From contig CAJQUW010009261.1 of assembly GCA_907163375.1 (NCBI GenBank), positions 124,001-188,000 on the forward strand: a DNA stretch of 64,000 nucleotides, given 5' to 3'. Shown here piece by piece: positions 23,514 through 35,184 of this stretch. A program made the translations under genes and the position numbers. This DNA is from Prostheceraeus crozeri (taxonomy: Eukaryota; Platyhelminthes; Polycladida; Euryleptidae). Under the pieces are notes generated by a model that had not been told where the DNA came from, did no database searches, and worked only from the letters and a program-made list of their open reading frames with translations. Position 1 is the first letter of the stretch, and every line of letters begins with the position of its first letter.

Positions 23514-23633
23514 ACTATTAACTATTGATTTGTATCTAAATTTAGATTGTAGGCTCATAGACTTTAATAACTTTCAATCTTTGATTAAAATACAGCTCTC
23601 AAACACCGATCGATATTCGATTCAAATAGTCGC

Positions 23634-23801
23634 TGTAGTTGTAAAAGGTCAATATCTTCTCAAATCTTTTTAATAAAAGTTATAAAAGGTCTTCAACCAG
23701 TTTCAATTGAGGCAGTAGTGCAACCTCAATTGAAACCGGTTGAAGACCTTTTATAGCTTTAATTAAAAAGATTTGAGAAGACGTTGACCTTTACAACTAC
23801 A
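23634..23801. repeat. hairpin with 79-bp arms
   Basis: Arms 23634-23712 and 23724-23801 are about 94% complementary, with an 11-base loop (CAGTAGTGCAA). A direct repeat AGACTTTAATAA lies outside at about 23573 and 23803. Likely a small foldback MITE; no coding potential. Confidence 0.75.
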
Positions 23802-24080
23802 AAGACTTTAATAATTTAGGAAACTTGGAGTAATAAGTATCATCAAACTTCGGCTCAATAAAGGTAGTGCACGTACATGAGATGCGTATTAATTACAAAG
23901 TATAATTAAAAATCAATACATGCTTGATGTAGGATATTCATTATGTAGAGGTTGAGACAATAAAAGGACTAAATAATATATTCATTATGAAGAGATTATT
24001 CACTATGTAGAGATATGTAACAAGCGCGAAGTATACCATTTTTAAGAAGAGAGCCTAATGAATTTACAAAAATTGAATGC

Positions 24081-24947
24081 ATGGCGTATGCTGACGATTC
24101 CCTGTGTTACGTCTCTCATTCTGATCCGATCATGGCTGTAGCTTTCCTAAACCAAAGCCTTGTTGAAGTAGTAAACTGGTCAGGAGTTTGGGGTATGAAA
24201 TTCAATGCCGCCAAAACAATCTCAATGCTCATTTCACGTAATAACAAGCGTCATCCCTTGCCTCCTGGCATTATCTTTGATGAGACTTTAATTCTCTTCT
24301 CCAAAGAACACTATCACCTTGGCATTATAATAACGGACAATCTGAAACACAACGCCCATATAAAATTCGTCTGCTCAAGAGCTAACAAAGAATTATTCGC
24401 CCTTCGTGTCCTCAGCTCATACATCCCTCATCATAAAGACCTTCTGACTCAATTGTACAAAGTTTACATGCGTTCACACCTGGAATACGGTTCGATCGTC
24501 TACTCTGGTATCGGAAAAGTATTGACAGGCAGGCTGGAATCCGTGCGAAGGAGAGCATTGCGATGTATCCTCCACCTGCCTTCCCTTACTCATATCTGCA
24601 ATAATGAATATGCCAGTGTGAACATACAGACCCTAGCATTTCGACGCACCCATGCCCTCTCCTGTGAAGACTATAAATATTAAAGTCAATGCCCTCGAGC
24701 CTTCAAGCCCGTGCTTCGCAATTATCCCTATAACCTCAGGCAAAATCTTTGCGCACTCCCTGTCAGTGTCAACTCTTCCAATCCCCCTTCACAACACTTT
24801 CGTCGTGCTCCTCTTTCTCTAATCTGCGAAGTTCTTAATGTCCTCCCTCACTCCTCCATTACCCAGTTTAACTCACTAACAAGTTTCAAATCTCATCTGA
24901 AATCCCTTCCTTGTGACCGACGCCTGACTGATTTTCCTAACTTTTGA
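24081..24947 (+). pseudogene. LINE reverse transcriptase, C-terminal half
   Basis: The frame opens at the catalytic block C, MAYADDSLCYVS. It continues through NWSGVWGMKFNAAKT (helix and K of the thumb), HLGIIITDNLKHNAHI and a region with SHLEYGSIVYSGI. An in-frame TAA at 24681-24683 interrupts it. The same frame then reaches a typical C-terminal block, LPHSSITQFNSLTSFKSHLK, and a stop at 24947. Everything before block C is missing, a usual 5' truncation. The jockey/CR1/L2-like group fits. One nonsense codon in 289 suggests fairly recent insertion. Confidence 0.8.
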
Positions 24948-25275
24948 CTGTTAGTAAGCCTGCTCCGTATCTTATATCTATCATCTTCCATGTGCATTCC
25001 GTATTTTCCCGCACACTACATGCTTCCTACAGTCGTAAAGTGTTTCGTTACATTCTCACTGCTCCCATTTTTGTGTACCTGTTTGTTTACTCGAACTGTA
25101 CTGAAAATTTCCTGATCCGTGTTTTGGCTTAATTTATAATCTTACTCCTGCATTTGCATTGTACATCTGTTGTATAGTTCTAACGCTATGCGTATTTGTA
25201 TAACTACGGACACTTACACACTTTGTATTCACCTTGCCAACGGCCATCTGCCATGGTCCAATAAAATGATCATGA
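24948..25275 (+). other. 3' untranslated part of the LINE
   Basis: This follows the LINE stop and ends near CCAATAAAATGATCATGAAG at about 25258, with an AATAAA polyadenylation signal. No coding potential. Confidence 0.5.
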
Positions 25276-25307
25276 AGAGTGATTCACTTTGTAGAAGTTC
25301 GACTGTA

Positions 25308-26744
25308 GTTGTCTTATGAAGTTCTTGACCATTATTCCCTGACGAGTACACACTATGAATGATGAAGAAAACGCAGACTACAGCCCTTAACTTTCGGCGG
25401 TTCAAGATATGGTCAACTGACCTCCCTTGGAAAATGAAATTAAACCATGATCCAGGAATAATTTCACTTAACTTGGCATTACGTGATTTTTATTACATGA
25501 TGATCGTCGCTCGAACTGCATTTATAAGTGATCCAATTTTCGCATTTGTTGTCTTTCAATGGATTCAAACTTACATTGAACTTCTTAACTGTCTACGTTG
25601 CGAATGTTCTCAAGTATAATCAGTACAAATTCCTACTTCACTTAATTCATTAATGCAAACTCGTGTTCAAGAAGGAAGGAGAAACAATCGCTAATATGCT
25701 ATTGCAATCACACGCTTGTATAAAATTAAAAAAATCTATATGACGTTAACAATGCATCAGTCAGGAAGCCGTGTCGGATGGTGAAGCTAAAGCGGATATT
25801 ATGCTGCTGTTCTGGAATTCAAATGAGGCCGCTGTGTACGCTGGTGAACAGATGTGCAGCAGGAAGTACACGACAAGAGCGCCAGTAAGATGGCTAATGG
25901 TTCACTTCTACCGCATGCTACCGGCACAATCAGATGCCCACACAATCTGATCCAAGAACTGCAGAGTACGAGATAATGACAGCACATAACCGCTGACTAT
26001 TTCTTCTTCAACTCGCAAGAGAATTGACGATGCCGAGTCTTCTAAGTCCGAAAGATTTTCCTGCTAAAACCGCTGGTATAAATGGTTCTCTGGAGTTCAC
26101 AGGGATGAATCTTCTCAACAGCTTCAGAGAGGCAGATTGTGTTATATATACTGTACAGTAGAGGTTTCCGAATAATGCATCGAGACAGCAATCGAGCAGC
26201 AAGGCAATGCTAGAACTCACATTGAAAATACAAATAATTTGCATGCAATTTATTATACTTTGTTTTCCAAAGCAACTAAGTTTTATCACAGCGGATTCCA
26301 CAAAAGTATTTTCTAAAAGGTGATCAGATGACCACTACCGGGTCCTTCTGGAGTGTAAAAAATATTGGATCGCTGAGGGTATTTTTTGGTTGAGGAAGTA
26401 GCTTGTGGAGAACATGGTCTAGCAAAATTTTCCTGAACATTTTGCCAACTTGCTTTTTGATTTTTTTCTGATATCGTCATGTTTGCTGAAACCAAGACAA
26501 CTGCACTTCGCGAAGTTGGCGAGACAGGTTTTGTCTAAGATATAAAGTCCCACCAGCGCTGGACCACGAAGAGTATCCGAATGCATGAGAGCGTCATAAA
26601 TTTGGTGGTAACCCGACCCCTGATTATTTTTAAGAAGTATAAACGAAGTTACGGAAAAATACCTTACCTTTCATACAACGGACATTTACTTCAACCCATG
26701 GAGTGTAGCCTATGTTATAACGGGACGCATTGATAACTTCAGAG
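25308..26744. other. non-coding sequence
   Basis: No recognised gene or element end. Several short open frames have no motif. Confidence 0.4.
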
Positions 26745-27120
26745 TCACAGCAAGAAGGAAATCCGCAGGAGAATCGCACTGGCTAAGGAAGCATTCAACA
26801 CCAAGATGAATTTGTTCACGGACTGAAAATTAGCAATGGGACTGAAGATCGGTCTTCTGTATGTGAGTTGTGGACCTTCACAGTCGAGACGCGGCGGAAT
26901 ATCACAGCAGTGGAGATGTGGTTTTATCGACGCATGCTCAAAATGTCTCATACTGATAGAATCACAAACGAAGAAGTACTCAGACACGTTGGTCAGGAAA
27001 GGCAGCTCTTGACAACAGTTGAGAGACGACAACTTAAGTTTGTTGGGCACTACATCCGGAAAGGCAAACTTGAAGAACTGTCTCGGAGGAAGAAAGGCCC
27101 GTACAAGATAAAAATCTGCA
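26745..27120 (+). pseudogene. RTE-like LINE, reverse transcriptase C-terminal end
   Basis: It reads KKEIRRRIALAKEAFNTKMN, then after a stop and a shift TAVEMWFYRRMLKMSHTDRI, TNEEVLRHVGQ, and RQLKFVGHYIRKGKLEELS. These are the conserved C-terminal blocks of endonuclease-reverse transcriptases of RTE/BovB-like LINEs, in the right order. No catalytic block is left. The long minus-strand frame over it is a shadow. Confidence 0.75.
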
Positions 27121-27584
27121 AAATTTCCAGCCCAACCTCAACAGCTCGAGCGCCCCATGTAACGCTGCTAGAGAACGATGAAGCTGGCGCAACATCACCC
27201 AATCACGGTTCGCCTCAGGTCCGAATCGGGTTCGGCTGTGGCGACGAAAATAAACAGCAGAGACTATCTACCTTGTCAAAGGGTTGATTTGATATTAAAA
27301 TGCGCAACAAGAAATGCTGCGAGAGCAAATCAGAAATCTTCAATCATGATGCGTTTCCCTGAATTTCCTGAAAACAGAAATTCCTGAATCCCTGAAAATT
27401 CCCTGAATAGCGATAAATCATGTTCGTTACCAGAGCTTTGCTCAAATTATATCAGCACGCAATGTCTGTATTTATTGGAAAGCCTCGCATCAATTGCCGC
27501 GAAGATGCAGTCAGTTAAACTGCTCCAGATTCCTACATGTTCTGTTTGTTAACCTCTTGAGGATGAATTTAATTTTTCGTTGGC
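27121..27584. other. non-coding sequence
   Basis: The frame that runs on from the LINE piece to 27287 has no motif. CCTGAA repeats occur at 27358-27402. Confidence 0.4.
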
Positions 27585-28350
27585 ATTGATCAGGACTCAC
27601 TCATCTTAAGAAAAAAGCAATTTTCGACGACCGTGTAGTTCTTAATGATACATAAAAAGGAAATTGTACTTAATTTCGTTAAGAAAATTTGAACTAACCT
27701 ATCTATGGAATACAACCTACAACTAGATATACAACCTGTAGAGCATGAACAATTGGACATTGTGACATGCCAAAACAGAATTTCAACAAAAATATAATGG
27801 TGTACTAAAATATCAAAAGGATAAAAAAAGCTAAACTAAGAAAAGAAAACTAAAAGTTACACATAATTAATTAGATTAAGTAGCACTTGGAAAGCCCTGA
27901 ATCTGAGGTTTGCAAACACCTTATGACACACATCTCCCCAATCACACACAAGTTCATCACATGATCAATACTGCATCAAAACATACATGGCTCAAAGAAG
28001 GAAATCAAAGCAAGGTCTTTCGAAGTGCTACTTAATCTCAATAATTCTGTGCTACTTTTGGTTTTCCTTCTTTAGATTAGCTTTTTTATCCTTTTGATAC
28101 TTTAGTACACCATTATATTTTTGTTAAAATTCTGTTTCAGCATGTCTCAATGTCCAATTGTCCATGCTCTACTAAGGTTCTAGGTTGCATTCCATAGATA
28201 GGTTAGTTTAAATTTTCTTGACGACATTCAGTGCAATTTCCTTTTTCTGAATCCCTTGATAAAGGCTAATGCGAAATATTGGGAATAAAGAAGTTCACGT
28301 CGTCGAAAACTGCTCTTCTACTCATCCTAAGGACGGATCAGCGATTTTGA
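27585..28350. repeat. foldback element with arms of about 300 bp
   Basis: The segment 27585-27905 matches the reverse complement of 28005-28350. Examples are TATCAAAAGGATAAAAAAAG at 27810 against its complement at 28090, and TAACCTATCTATGGAAT at 27696 against 28187-28203. The arms are about 80-85% alike with indels, and the spacer is about 100 bp. No transposase is present. It lies about 520 bp downstream of the SNRPF stop codon. Confidence 0.75.
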
Positions 28351-28742
28351 TAATTGTTTCAAGTGCTGAGGACCAGCACTACTCGTCCTATTTTTGATTA
28401 GCGTAACTGCCGAGTTGGCGCAGATTCAATGTAAATTGTACGGGCACAGCTCGTCTTCGGTGCTTCAGGCGGTTTTTTCATTTGCAGAACGGCAGTTGAG
28501 TGAAAATAACAAGGACGAGTCATCCGTCTTCAGCTGGTTAAACAATAGTCGTACAAGAAAACAGAGGAGACAAAGGAATACCTGGTTCCACTGTCAACAT
28601 GTTCAGCATGTTGCCTACCGTCTAACGGCATCTTGACATAGCGGGAAATGCTCATGCTTCACTTATTTGATGACTTTTAGTGATGAACCGCATTTGTCCT
28701 GCAAGGGAAGGATATCTGTGGGAGGCTGATTCATTAACATTC
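28351..28742. other. non-coding sequence downstream of SNRPF
   Basis: An 80-codon open frame (28394-28636, plus) has no recognisable motif. This is the interval between the foldback and the SNRPF polyadenylation signal. Confidence 0.35.
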
Positions 28743-28748
28743 TTTATT
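28743..28748 (-). other. SNRPF: AATAAA polyadenylation signal of SNRPF
   Basis: AATAAA on the minus strand, about 125 bases after the SNRPF stop codon; a plausible mRNA 3' end signal. Confidence 0.6.
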
Positions 28749-28871
28749 ATATCCTACAGCCCGCATTATTACATGAAAAAATTAAGAACGAATCTGCATT
28801 TCTCAAGTACAACATTTTCTTAAATGTACAGACAACATCATCAATTACAAAAGGATATAAAATGCGAATCA

Positions 28872-29129
28872 TTAATCCATGTCAGCTCCTTCGTCATCTT
28901 CGTCAACTCCAAGAATATATAGCACATTATTACACCGAATAAGAACTTCGCCTAGATTTCCTGTGTGACAACCATCGATGTATTCTTCGGTACTGGCTAA
29001 CTGCAGATTCATGTAATTGTCGACAGATACAAGGTAGCCTTTATATTCCATTCCCCACTTTAATTTGACGATAACGGCTTTCCCCGTAAGGCTGTTCAGA
29101 TAAGGCTTTGGGTTCACTGGAGTACTCAT
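28872..29129 (-). CDS. SNRPF: small nuclear ribonucleoprotein F (Sm protein F)
   Basis: The intact 85-residue frame is about the length of animal SmF (86 in human). SmF is one subunit of the seven-membered Sm ring that assembles on the U-rich site of U1, U2, U4 and U5 snRNAs and is needed for spliceosomal snRNP formation. The Sm1 motif is visible at about residues 14-49 ([19 protein letters not shown], then VDNYMNLQL). Sm2 is at about 60-75 ([14 protein letters not shown]), with the G-x-V-x-I-R-x-N-N core that forms the RNA pocket. The NPKP N-terminus and an acidic tail (DEDDEG) are also typical. The ATG lies 16 bases behind a strong 3' splice site, so the transcript probably has a 5' untranslated exon upstream. 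No stop or frame break; the coding sequence has no intron. It looks like the functional gene and not an A-tailed retrocopy. Confidence 0.93.
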   Translation of the reverse strand: MSTPVNPKPYLNSLTGKAVIVKLKWGMEYKGYLVSVDNYMNLQLASTEEYIDGCHTGNLGEVLIRCNNVLYILGVDEDDEGADMD

Positions 29130-29145
29130 AGCTACGAATTAATCA

Positions 29146-29165
29146 CTGAAAAGGAAAAATAGTGA
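29146..29165 (-). other. SNRPF: 3' splice site in the SNRPF 5' UTR
   Basis: On the minus strand CTATTTTTCCTTTTCAG ends at 29146, a long pyrimidine tract with AG. The exon would start at 29145, 16 bases before the ATG. A possible donor is GGAAG|GTGAAG at about 29311 (intron of about 166 bp), but this is only one candidate. Confidence 0.55.
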
Positions 29166-29311
29166 GGTCAGAGAAGCAAGCGAAAAATGACTCAAACATG
29201 TACATGTAAATTAGAAAGACCGCTACGATGAATTATCAGTCGTCATTATCTTATCATCATTTATCACAATTTAAGATTCGCGGATAAAAGAGCCATAAAT
29301 GTCGACTTCAC

Positions 29312-31019
29312 CTTCCTGATCGTCTTCCTAGACAAGCCACATAATTATTCAGTTGAAATAAAACTGTAAAAATACAAAAACATGTTAATTATGAATACAT
29401 CCGTTGAGATTCAATACATAGATAAAATTATGACTTCTCGCATGAAAGCTAAGCACAAAACCCAACACTAGCTGTATGTATACGTAGGGAAAACGAGCAG
29501 GTGTGGTCCACCCCGATTCAGGACGGTGTTATAGCTTTTTCTCTTCCCCATTACTGAGTACCTATGTACCACATACGGTTGTCATATCGACCGGGGAATA
29601 ACAAATAGGACTGAAGGTGGTCGGATCTAGAATTTCACCTCAGACTTAGATTTTTCCGGTTCCAAGGATTTCATATATTGCTGCCGCGATATCTTGCAGA
29701 TTGGACGAGTTCTTTAATGATAAATCCCACTAATGCTTATCATGTGATCTTTTATAACTCTTCTTGCCCTCAAAGTCTTTTGAGAAATTTTCATCGATGA
29801 AACCTCTCTATTAATTGAAAATCCATCTAAATGATGGGCTAAAAAATTCAAAAAAACCTTGGGCCTGACCATGGGATAATGTAGGTGTTTTATAGAGCGC
29901 ACCATAGTTTTCAGAATCAGCGTTGTCACCGGGCCTCGAGATCCCATCCGCGCAGGGAGTTTATCGATGAAGGTTAGTATAAATGAAGGTCTATACTCAA
30001 GCCTATGACATACTAGGAGACTATATCCGTGATCACTAACTCTTGGGAACATATTCGTTGCTCCTGGAAACTATCTGCTAGGCAGTGGATTTGCAATTTG
30101 TTTCATGGAGAATGTTTGCGAAAAGTTTCTGTTGCTTGAGGATTCTAGCCTGGCATAGGTTTTTTGAATATACATTGCTCTTGACCGTGCTAAAATATAT
30201 CGTATAATTGTGAGCGATTTCAATGGCATTTCCGATTTTTATTCCTTGGATTTCATTTTTAATACACTGATCAAACTGTACATTAAATATTAAAACTGAT
30301 AAAGTACATGTTATGGAAATAAAAAGAAAATTTGTTTTATACGAGTATGCAAATTACTCGTATATGCAAGATTAAGTTTACATGCTTAAGAATATTCAGG
30401 TTTCAAGTCTCAACTAAGATATCATTATTATGATAAGTTATGAATAATAAAAATAACTAAAAATAATAAAAACGTTAACAGTCATAACAGACATACTGTA
30501 ACAGTAAACATATCAACAACATGAAAATGGAAAAATCAATCAAGGCTACTTGAAAATATCAAGTCGATTTTCGGTTAAGCAATTATCTAGTGCAGCTCGC
30601 ACTTGAAAAAAATATTAGTGTGGGTCACGATGAATGAAAGTTGTTGAAGTAAAATACCTATATTTCTGCTGTGATCACTTCACAAGAAAATCGACTTCTC
30701 TTCAAAAGTTTGAAAGCTTCGCCCCCTGAAGCGAAATTGGTTAATACCATGACTCCGCGCACATGAGGCAATTAAGAAACAGATTAACCTATTTCTTTCT
30801 TTTGAATTCATTGATACAAATAACAATTTTAGCTCAACCACATCGACAACAGGCTCGGCACTAATGTGTTTTGAGTATAAGCTAAGTTGCTATATTATTA
30901 CTATCGCACGTACGAGTTGTACGTACGAGTAAATGAAAGTACGCTATTTCAAACTTAACAAACCATCCCAATCGATATCAAATCAAAGTCACTTTCCTAC
31001 CTACATTCTACCAGGTATC
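29312..31019. other. non-coding sequence upstream of SNRPF
   Basis: Likely contains the SNRPF promoter at its left side, but I see no clear element. The 112-codon minus frame at 29714-30052 has no known motif. Near 30906 the palindromic ACGTACGAGT occurs twice in 20 bases. Confidence 0.4.
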
Positions 31020-32415
31020 TGAAGATAATACCAAATGGAGCAACATCCCGTCTGACAGAGCGGGAGCGGCTGCAACTTGTTAGCAAGTTCTTCACCCATA
31101 CGATTCTTGACGCGCTTCTAAACCCGTTCAAGCAGTTTGAGATGGGTTTTCGGGGCGCCGGCCCACAGATGACAACAATACTCCAGTGTACGAATAGTGG
31201 ACTTGTAAAGATTGCAGTCTATGGTGGAAGATAGTTGCTGGCGCGATTGAGACTACCAATGCGTAGAGCTGCCTGCTAGCTAATGGATTGGATGCACGGT
31301 TTCCATGACGTCTTTCGTAACCGCCAATCCAAAAAAGGAGATGGAATCTTCTCTGATCCTATTGTATCTGACATCTAAATGCTATGATGATCGACATCTC
31401 CTTTAAGTCGTGAGTGCAAAATACTATGAGTTTTTGAAGGATTGACGAAAATAAACCATTTGGCGGCTAATTATGAGATCCTGTTTAGGTCTTCATTAAG
31501 AACCGTTGACGCTGCTGAGTGTTCTTAGCTAGTCGCTCATTAGAACTGAAAAGTGTCGTGTCATGTGCATACATCACTAGTTTACTCACGAGGCAGTCTG
31601 GGAGGTCATTACTGCACAACAGAAAATAATGGGTCCCAAAATTGACCCGCGTGCATTGACAAGCTTGGGGAAGCCTTTTGGCCATCTAAGATGACAGATA
31701 TCTGACGGGTTTGTTGAGTTGATTAGCAACTCCGTAAAACTTAAGCTTCCTAAACAGTCTGATGTCAAACTATCGAATGCTTTGGAAATATGGAGGGCAA
31801 CTGATCTTGTCCCACCTTGTCTGTCAATAACACGTGACGACTTACATGTTCAGTGATATAAGAAACTCTGCAGTATGATGAGTGTAACGTCATCTGCATA
31901 TTTCACAACTTCTGTGGACGGTGAAGAACTACAGAAGGTTCCGACAAAAGCAACAAATATAATCGGTACCAAGACGGAGCCCTGGGGCACACCTGTCTTC
32001 CTTTCAAAAGGTTCAAAATTTAAGTTCATTATTTTGAGATGTGCTGAGCGATCACAAAATATGACGAGCCAAATCAGAAAACCGTTGGGGAAACCCAACT
32101 TATAGAATTTTTGTAAAACAGGACGGTGATCAATGCATTACACAAGTCGTACTCGTGACTGAAGATGCCACTACCTAATTACTTTCGCTCATCAAAAATC
32201 TGGATGCTGTGTGAACTGACCGCATCAACGCTATTGCAGTTGATGCACCGGGTATGAAATAATGCTGAGTCTGTCAAAATATATCGAGAAAAATAGACTG
32301 CGTTTTTTCGTGGGATGCGTTTCTCCATAATCTTTGCTGATGTTGATAGAAGACATAGGTAACGCATCTTTTCCGAACTCAGTAGGTTAGTTTTAGGAAC
32401 TGGTACAATTATTGT
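31020..32415 (-). pseudogene. jockey-like LINE remnants, minus strand
   Basis: From 32415 downwards the minus strand has TIIVPVPKT and STSAKIMEKRI (reverse transcriptase start), then KTGVPQGSVLVPIIF and KYADDVTLI at about 32020-31880. A second set follows: ARGSILGPIIF and VMYAHDTTLFSS at about 31650-31540, with YADD changed to YAHD. The last part, about 31020-31150, codes for a LERVQK...LANKLQPL-like region also found at 46425-46910. Frames are broken throughout. Two separate reverse transcriptase C blocks show that at least two insertions overlap here. Confidence 0.7.
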
Positions 32416-32938
32416 CAGGGCTGCCACTCCTATCAAAAATAAAAACCGGAAAGTCAAATCGGAATGGGCCCCCTCAAGGTAAGAAACGTACGATCATTCG
32501 ATATCACACAACCCGGTAAGTTTTGAAAGTTTTCAAGCAGAAGTCCGGTCTGTTCCAATACTGATGTTTCTAAATCCTCACAGCTAGCAAGTAAATAAAA
32601 TAATTACTGATGCTTATTCAATCATCAGCTTCAACAAGGTACAATAGAATACATGACTCAACAGGGCTGCCACTCTTATCAAAAATAATAAGTCAAATCG
32701 GAATGGGCTCCCATAAATTACGCAGTCGTGGGCCACTTCAAAATAAGAAACTTACGATCATTCGATATCACACAACCTGGTAATTTTTCAAAGCGTTCAA
32801 GCAGAAGTTGGGTCTGTTCTAATAAAGATGCTTCTGAATCCTCACAGTTAGCAAGTACAAATTATGTACAACAAAGCATGTACAAAATTATTACTGATGC
32901 TTATTCAATCATCAGCTACAACAAGGTGCACTAGAATA
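32416..32938 (+). repeat. duplicated left end of the array element
   Basis: Two copies of about 250-277 bp (32416-32661 and 32662-32938) start with CAGGGCTGCCACTC and share CATTCGATATCACACAACC and CAATCATCAGCT. The first ends in GACTCAA directly before the second CAGGG. Confidence 0.8.
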
Positions 32939-33248
32939 CATGACTCGAACAGCTACTATTTTCAGGAGAACCGTTTTCGAAGTTAGGACTGAGTATACTA
33001 CAAAGACCCGTCTACCTGCCCCTAATGCAAAATCAGCATGAAGTTATTGAACGATTGACGATTTCAGCTTGATATAAAGACTGCATATGATCGAAGTCTA
33101 CATGTAGGCCTATGGATAATTTTACTTAACTGTTTCAAAGACAACTTTCTTCAATTCGTTCAAAAATTTTACATTCAAAATTATACCGTAATGCACTATT
33201 CTCGTACAGTTTTGTCATTTTCTATTAATCATGCCATGACGTCAAACG

Positions 33249-33845
33249 GTGCAAGATCCCGTCCTTATTGTGAAGAATTTTCATGAAACCACTAGGAAAT
33301 TGTTGTCGAGCTGTTCGACGTTTGGAAGACTGCTTCAGCAGAGCAGTCTGGTCACAGAAAATATTTTCATACAAAATCAATGGTCAGCGTGGTCTAGATG
33401 CTTGGGCAGGCATTTCCGTAAGCCAATTTCTTTGGGAGAGCCATCATTTTCCCGAGAAATCGAGAATGTGTTGTAAAATCTTCCTTTCTATGCTCTAAAA
33501 AATATACCGAATGTCATCAAGGATAGGAATATCTTCATGCAAGATGGGATGCCAGCGCACTACTACAGACCCATCGTAAATTACTTAAACAGCAATTTCC
33601 CTACATCTTGGATTGACCGTCATATGAGACTTTGAAATGGCTTCCGATACCACCAGATTCAATGCCTTGTTACTGTTTTCTTTTGGGCACGCCTATGAAA
33701 TGGTGCAATAGAGTCATCCTATGCATTTGGATGAACTGGAAAACAAAGCTTTGCACCGTTTTCTGCAGATCGATGAGCGATTGCGTAGAAATATGCTCTT
33801 GCGCTGTAGACCGAAGAACTAGATTGCGTTCGGGCAAATGGTGAG
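33249..33845 (+). pseudogene. DDE transposase remnant of the array (best copy, U0)
   Basis: Pieces across shifted frames are GLDAWAGISVSQFLWE, then FMQDGMPAHYYRPIVNYL, then SWIDRH, a P-P-x-x-P-D block, and HPMHLDELENKALHRFLQID. This is the order in IS630/Tc1-mariner-type DDE transposases: WAGI strand, QDGAPAHY with the second catalytic Asp, then the WPPRSPDL block and a C-terminal ELK helix. Stops and shifts make it non-functional. Equivalent, more decayed copies lie at about 34237-34800, 37117-37685, 41265-41830 and 45345-45895. Confidence 0.65.
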
Positions 33846-34055
33846 CAAGTAGAAAATAAATGTTGTAGTGGCACTTGTGTTAGCAACTGTTTTCCCTTGA
33901 ATCATGATTAACGTACAGAAATTGATCATTGAGCCGCTAATTGCTATTGCATCAACAACTTGGAAATGATCTCTGAGAATCCGCAACCTTACATAAACAA
34001 AATAATTTTGAATCAATGTCACACAGAATCAATTGACGACAAAAAAATTATCGCA

Positions 34056-34123
34056 TTAGTCTCAAAAGGGCCCCCTCACGATCTAAAAGTGGCCCCTTCG
34101 CATTCTCAAGAGGGCCCCTTCGC
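34056..34123 (+). repeat. stub of the GC-rich minisatellite
   Basis: Three units of the GGGCCCC-containing repeat sit between U0 and U1. Confidence 0.8.
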
Positions 34124-35184
34124 AAAAATTTACATTCAAATTTATAATGCACTATTCTCGTGCAGCTCTGTCATTTCTTATTAATCATGCCATGACGTCA
34201 CACGACACAATATCTCGTTCTTATCGAGAGGAATTTTCATGACACTACTAGGAGTTGCTGTTCAGCTGTTCAACGTTTGAAAGACTGCATAAGCAGAGCG
34301 GTCTGGTCACAGCAAATATCTTCATACAAAATTTATGGATCAACGCAATCTTATAGTGTTGGCATGCATTTCCTTAAGTCATTTTCTTTGGGGGCCATTA
34401 TTCTTTCGAGAAACCGATAATCTGTGGTAAAATCTTCCTTTCTGTGCTGTATAAAAATATACCGAATGTCATAAATGATCATCGTCATGCAGGATGGAAT
34501 GACAGCGCACTACCACAGACACATCGTAAATTATTTAAACAGTAATTTTCATAAATCTTGGATTGACCGTCATGGATGCCTTTGGATTGGCTTCCGATAC
34601 CAACAGATTCATGCCTTTTGACTTTTTTCTTTTGTGCACGTTTAAGAAATGGTGCATTGCAGTCATCCTATGCATTTGGATAAACTGGAAAACAAAAAAT
34701 TAACACCGTTTTTCTGCAGATCGACGAACGATTGCGTACAGGTATGCTCTTGCGCTGCTGACCGAAGAATTAGATTGTGTTCGGGCAAATAGTGAGCAGG
34801 CATTACAGTGGCACTACTTTTAGCAACAGTTTTCCACTGAATCGTAAATAATTTACAGAGATAAATCTTTGAGTCGCTAATTGTTATTGAATCAACAACT
34901 TAGAAATTATCAAAGAGAGAATCCGCCACGTTAAATAAACAAAATAATTTGTAATCAATGTCACACAGAATAAATTGACAGCAAAAACAATCGTATTTGC
35001 TCAATATGAGAAAACAAATCATAATCCGAAATACAGACATCTAAAATTAATGAAATACATGCAGTTCAAATCTCATTCTCTAGAGCTCGTTTCCAAAATT
35101 TGAAATTTGCAAACACGCTAACAGATTTCCAAGCACATCCACCTACCGATGGTCTGTGGAGTGAGTTGCTGATTCACTGCACTC

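Larger units (their letters stand above)
21572..25305. mobile_element. probable pogo-like element carrying nested insertions
   Basis: The left end CAGTCGAATATCTTCATAGT at 21572 and the right end CACTTTGTAGAAGTTCGACTG ending at 25305 are imperfect inverted repeats; TA follows the right end and TG precedes the left. The motif TTCACTATG(A/T)AGAG is scattered inside at about 21611, 23936, 23983, 23998 and 25283, as subterminal repeats would be. Between them sit the hAT 22086-23513, the hairpin 23634-23801 and the LINE 24081-25275. The boundaries are inferred. Confidence 0.45.
32939..34137 (+). repeat. array unit U0 (partial, most diverged)
   Basis: It corresponds to the first part of U2, from CAGCTACTATTTTCAG through the transposase remnant, but is more diverged than the other units. 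It jumps at 34056-34123 into a stub of the GC-rich minisatellite and then directly into the transposase segment of U1, a junction that suggests deletion between short repeats. Confidence 0.7.

Noticed and set aside
26745-27050. 101-codon minus-strand frame
   Set aside because: Shadow of the RTE-like LINE fragment on the plus strand.
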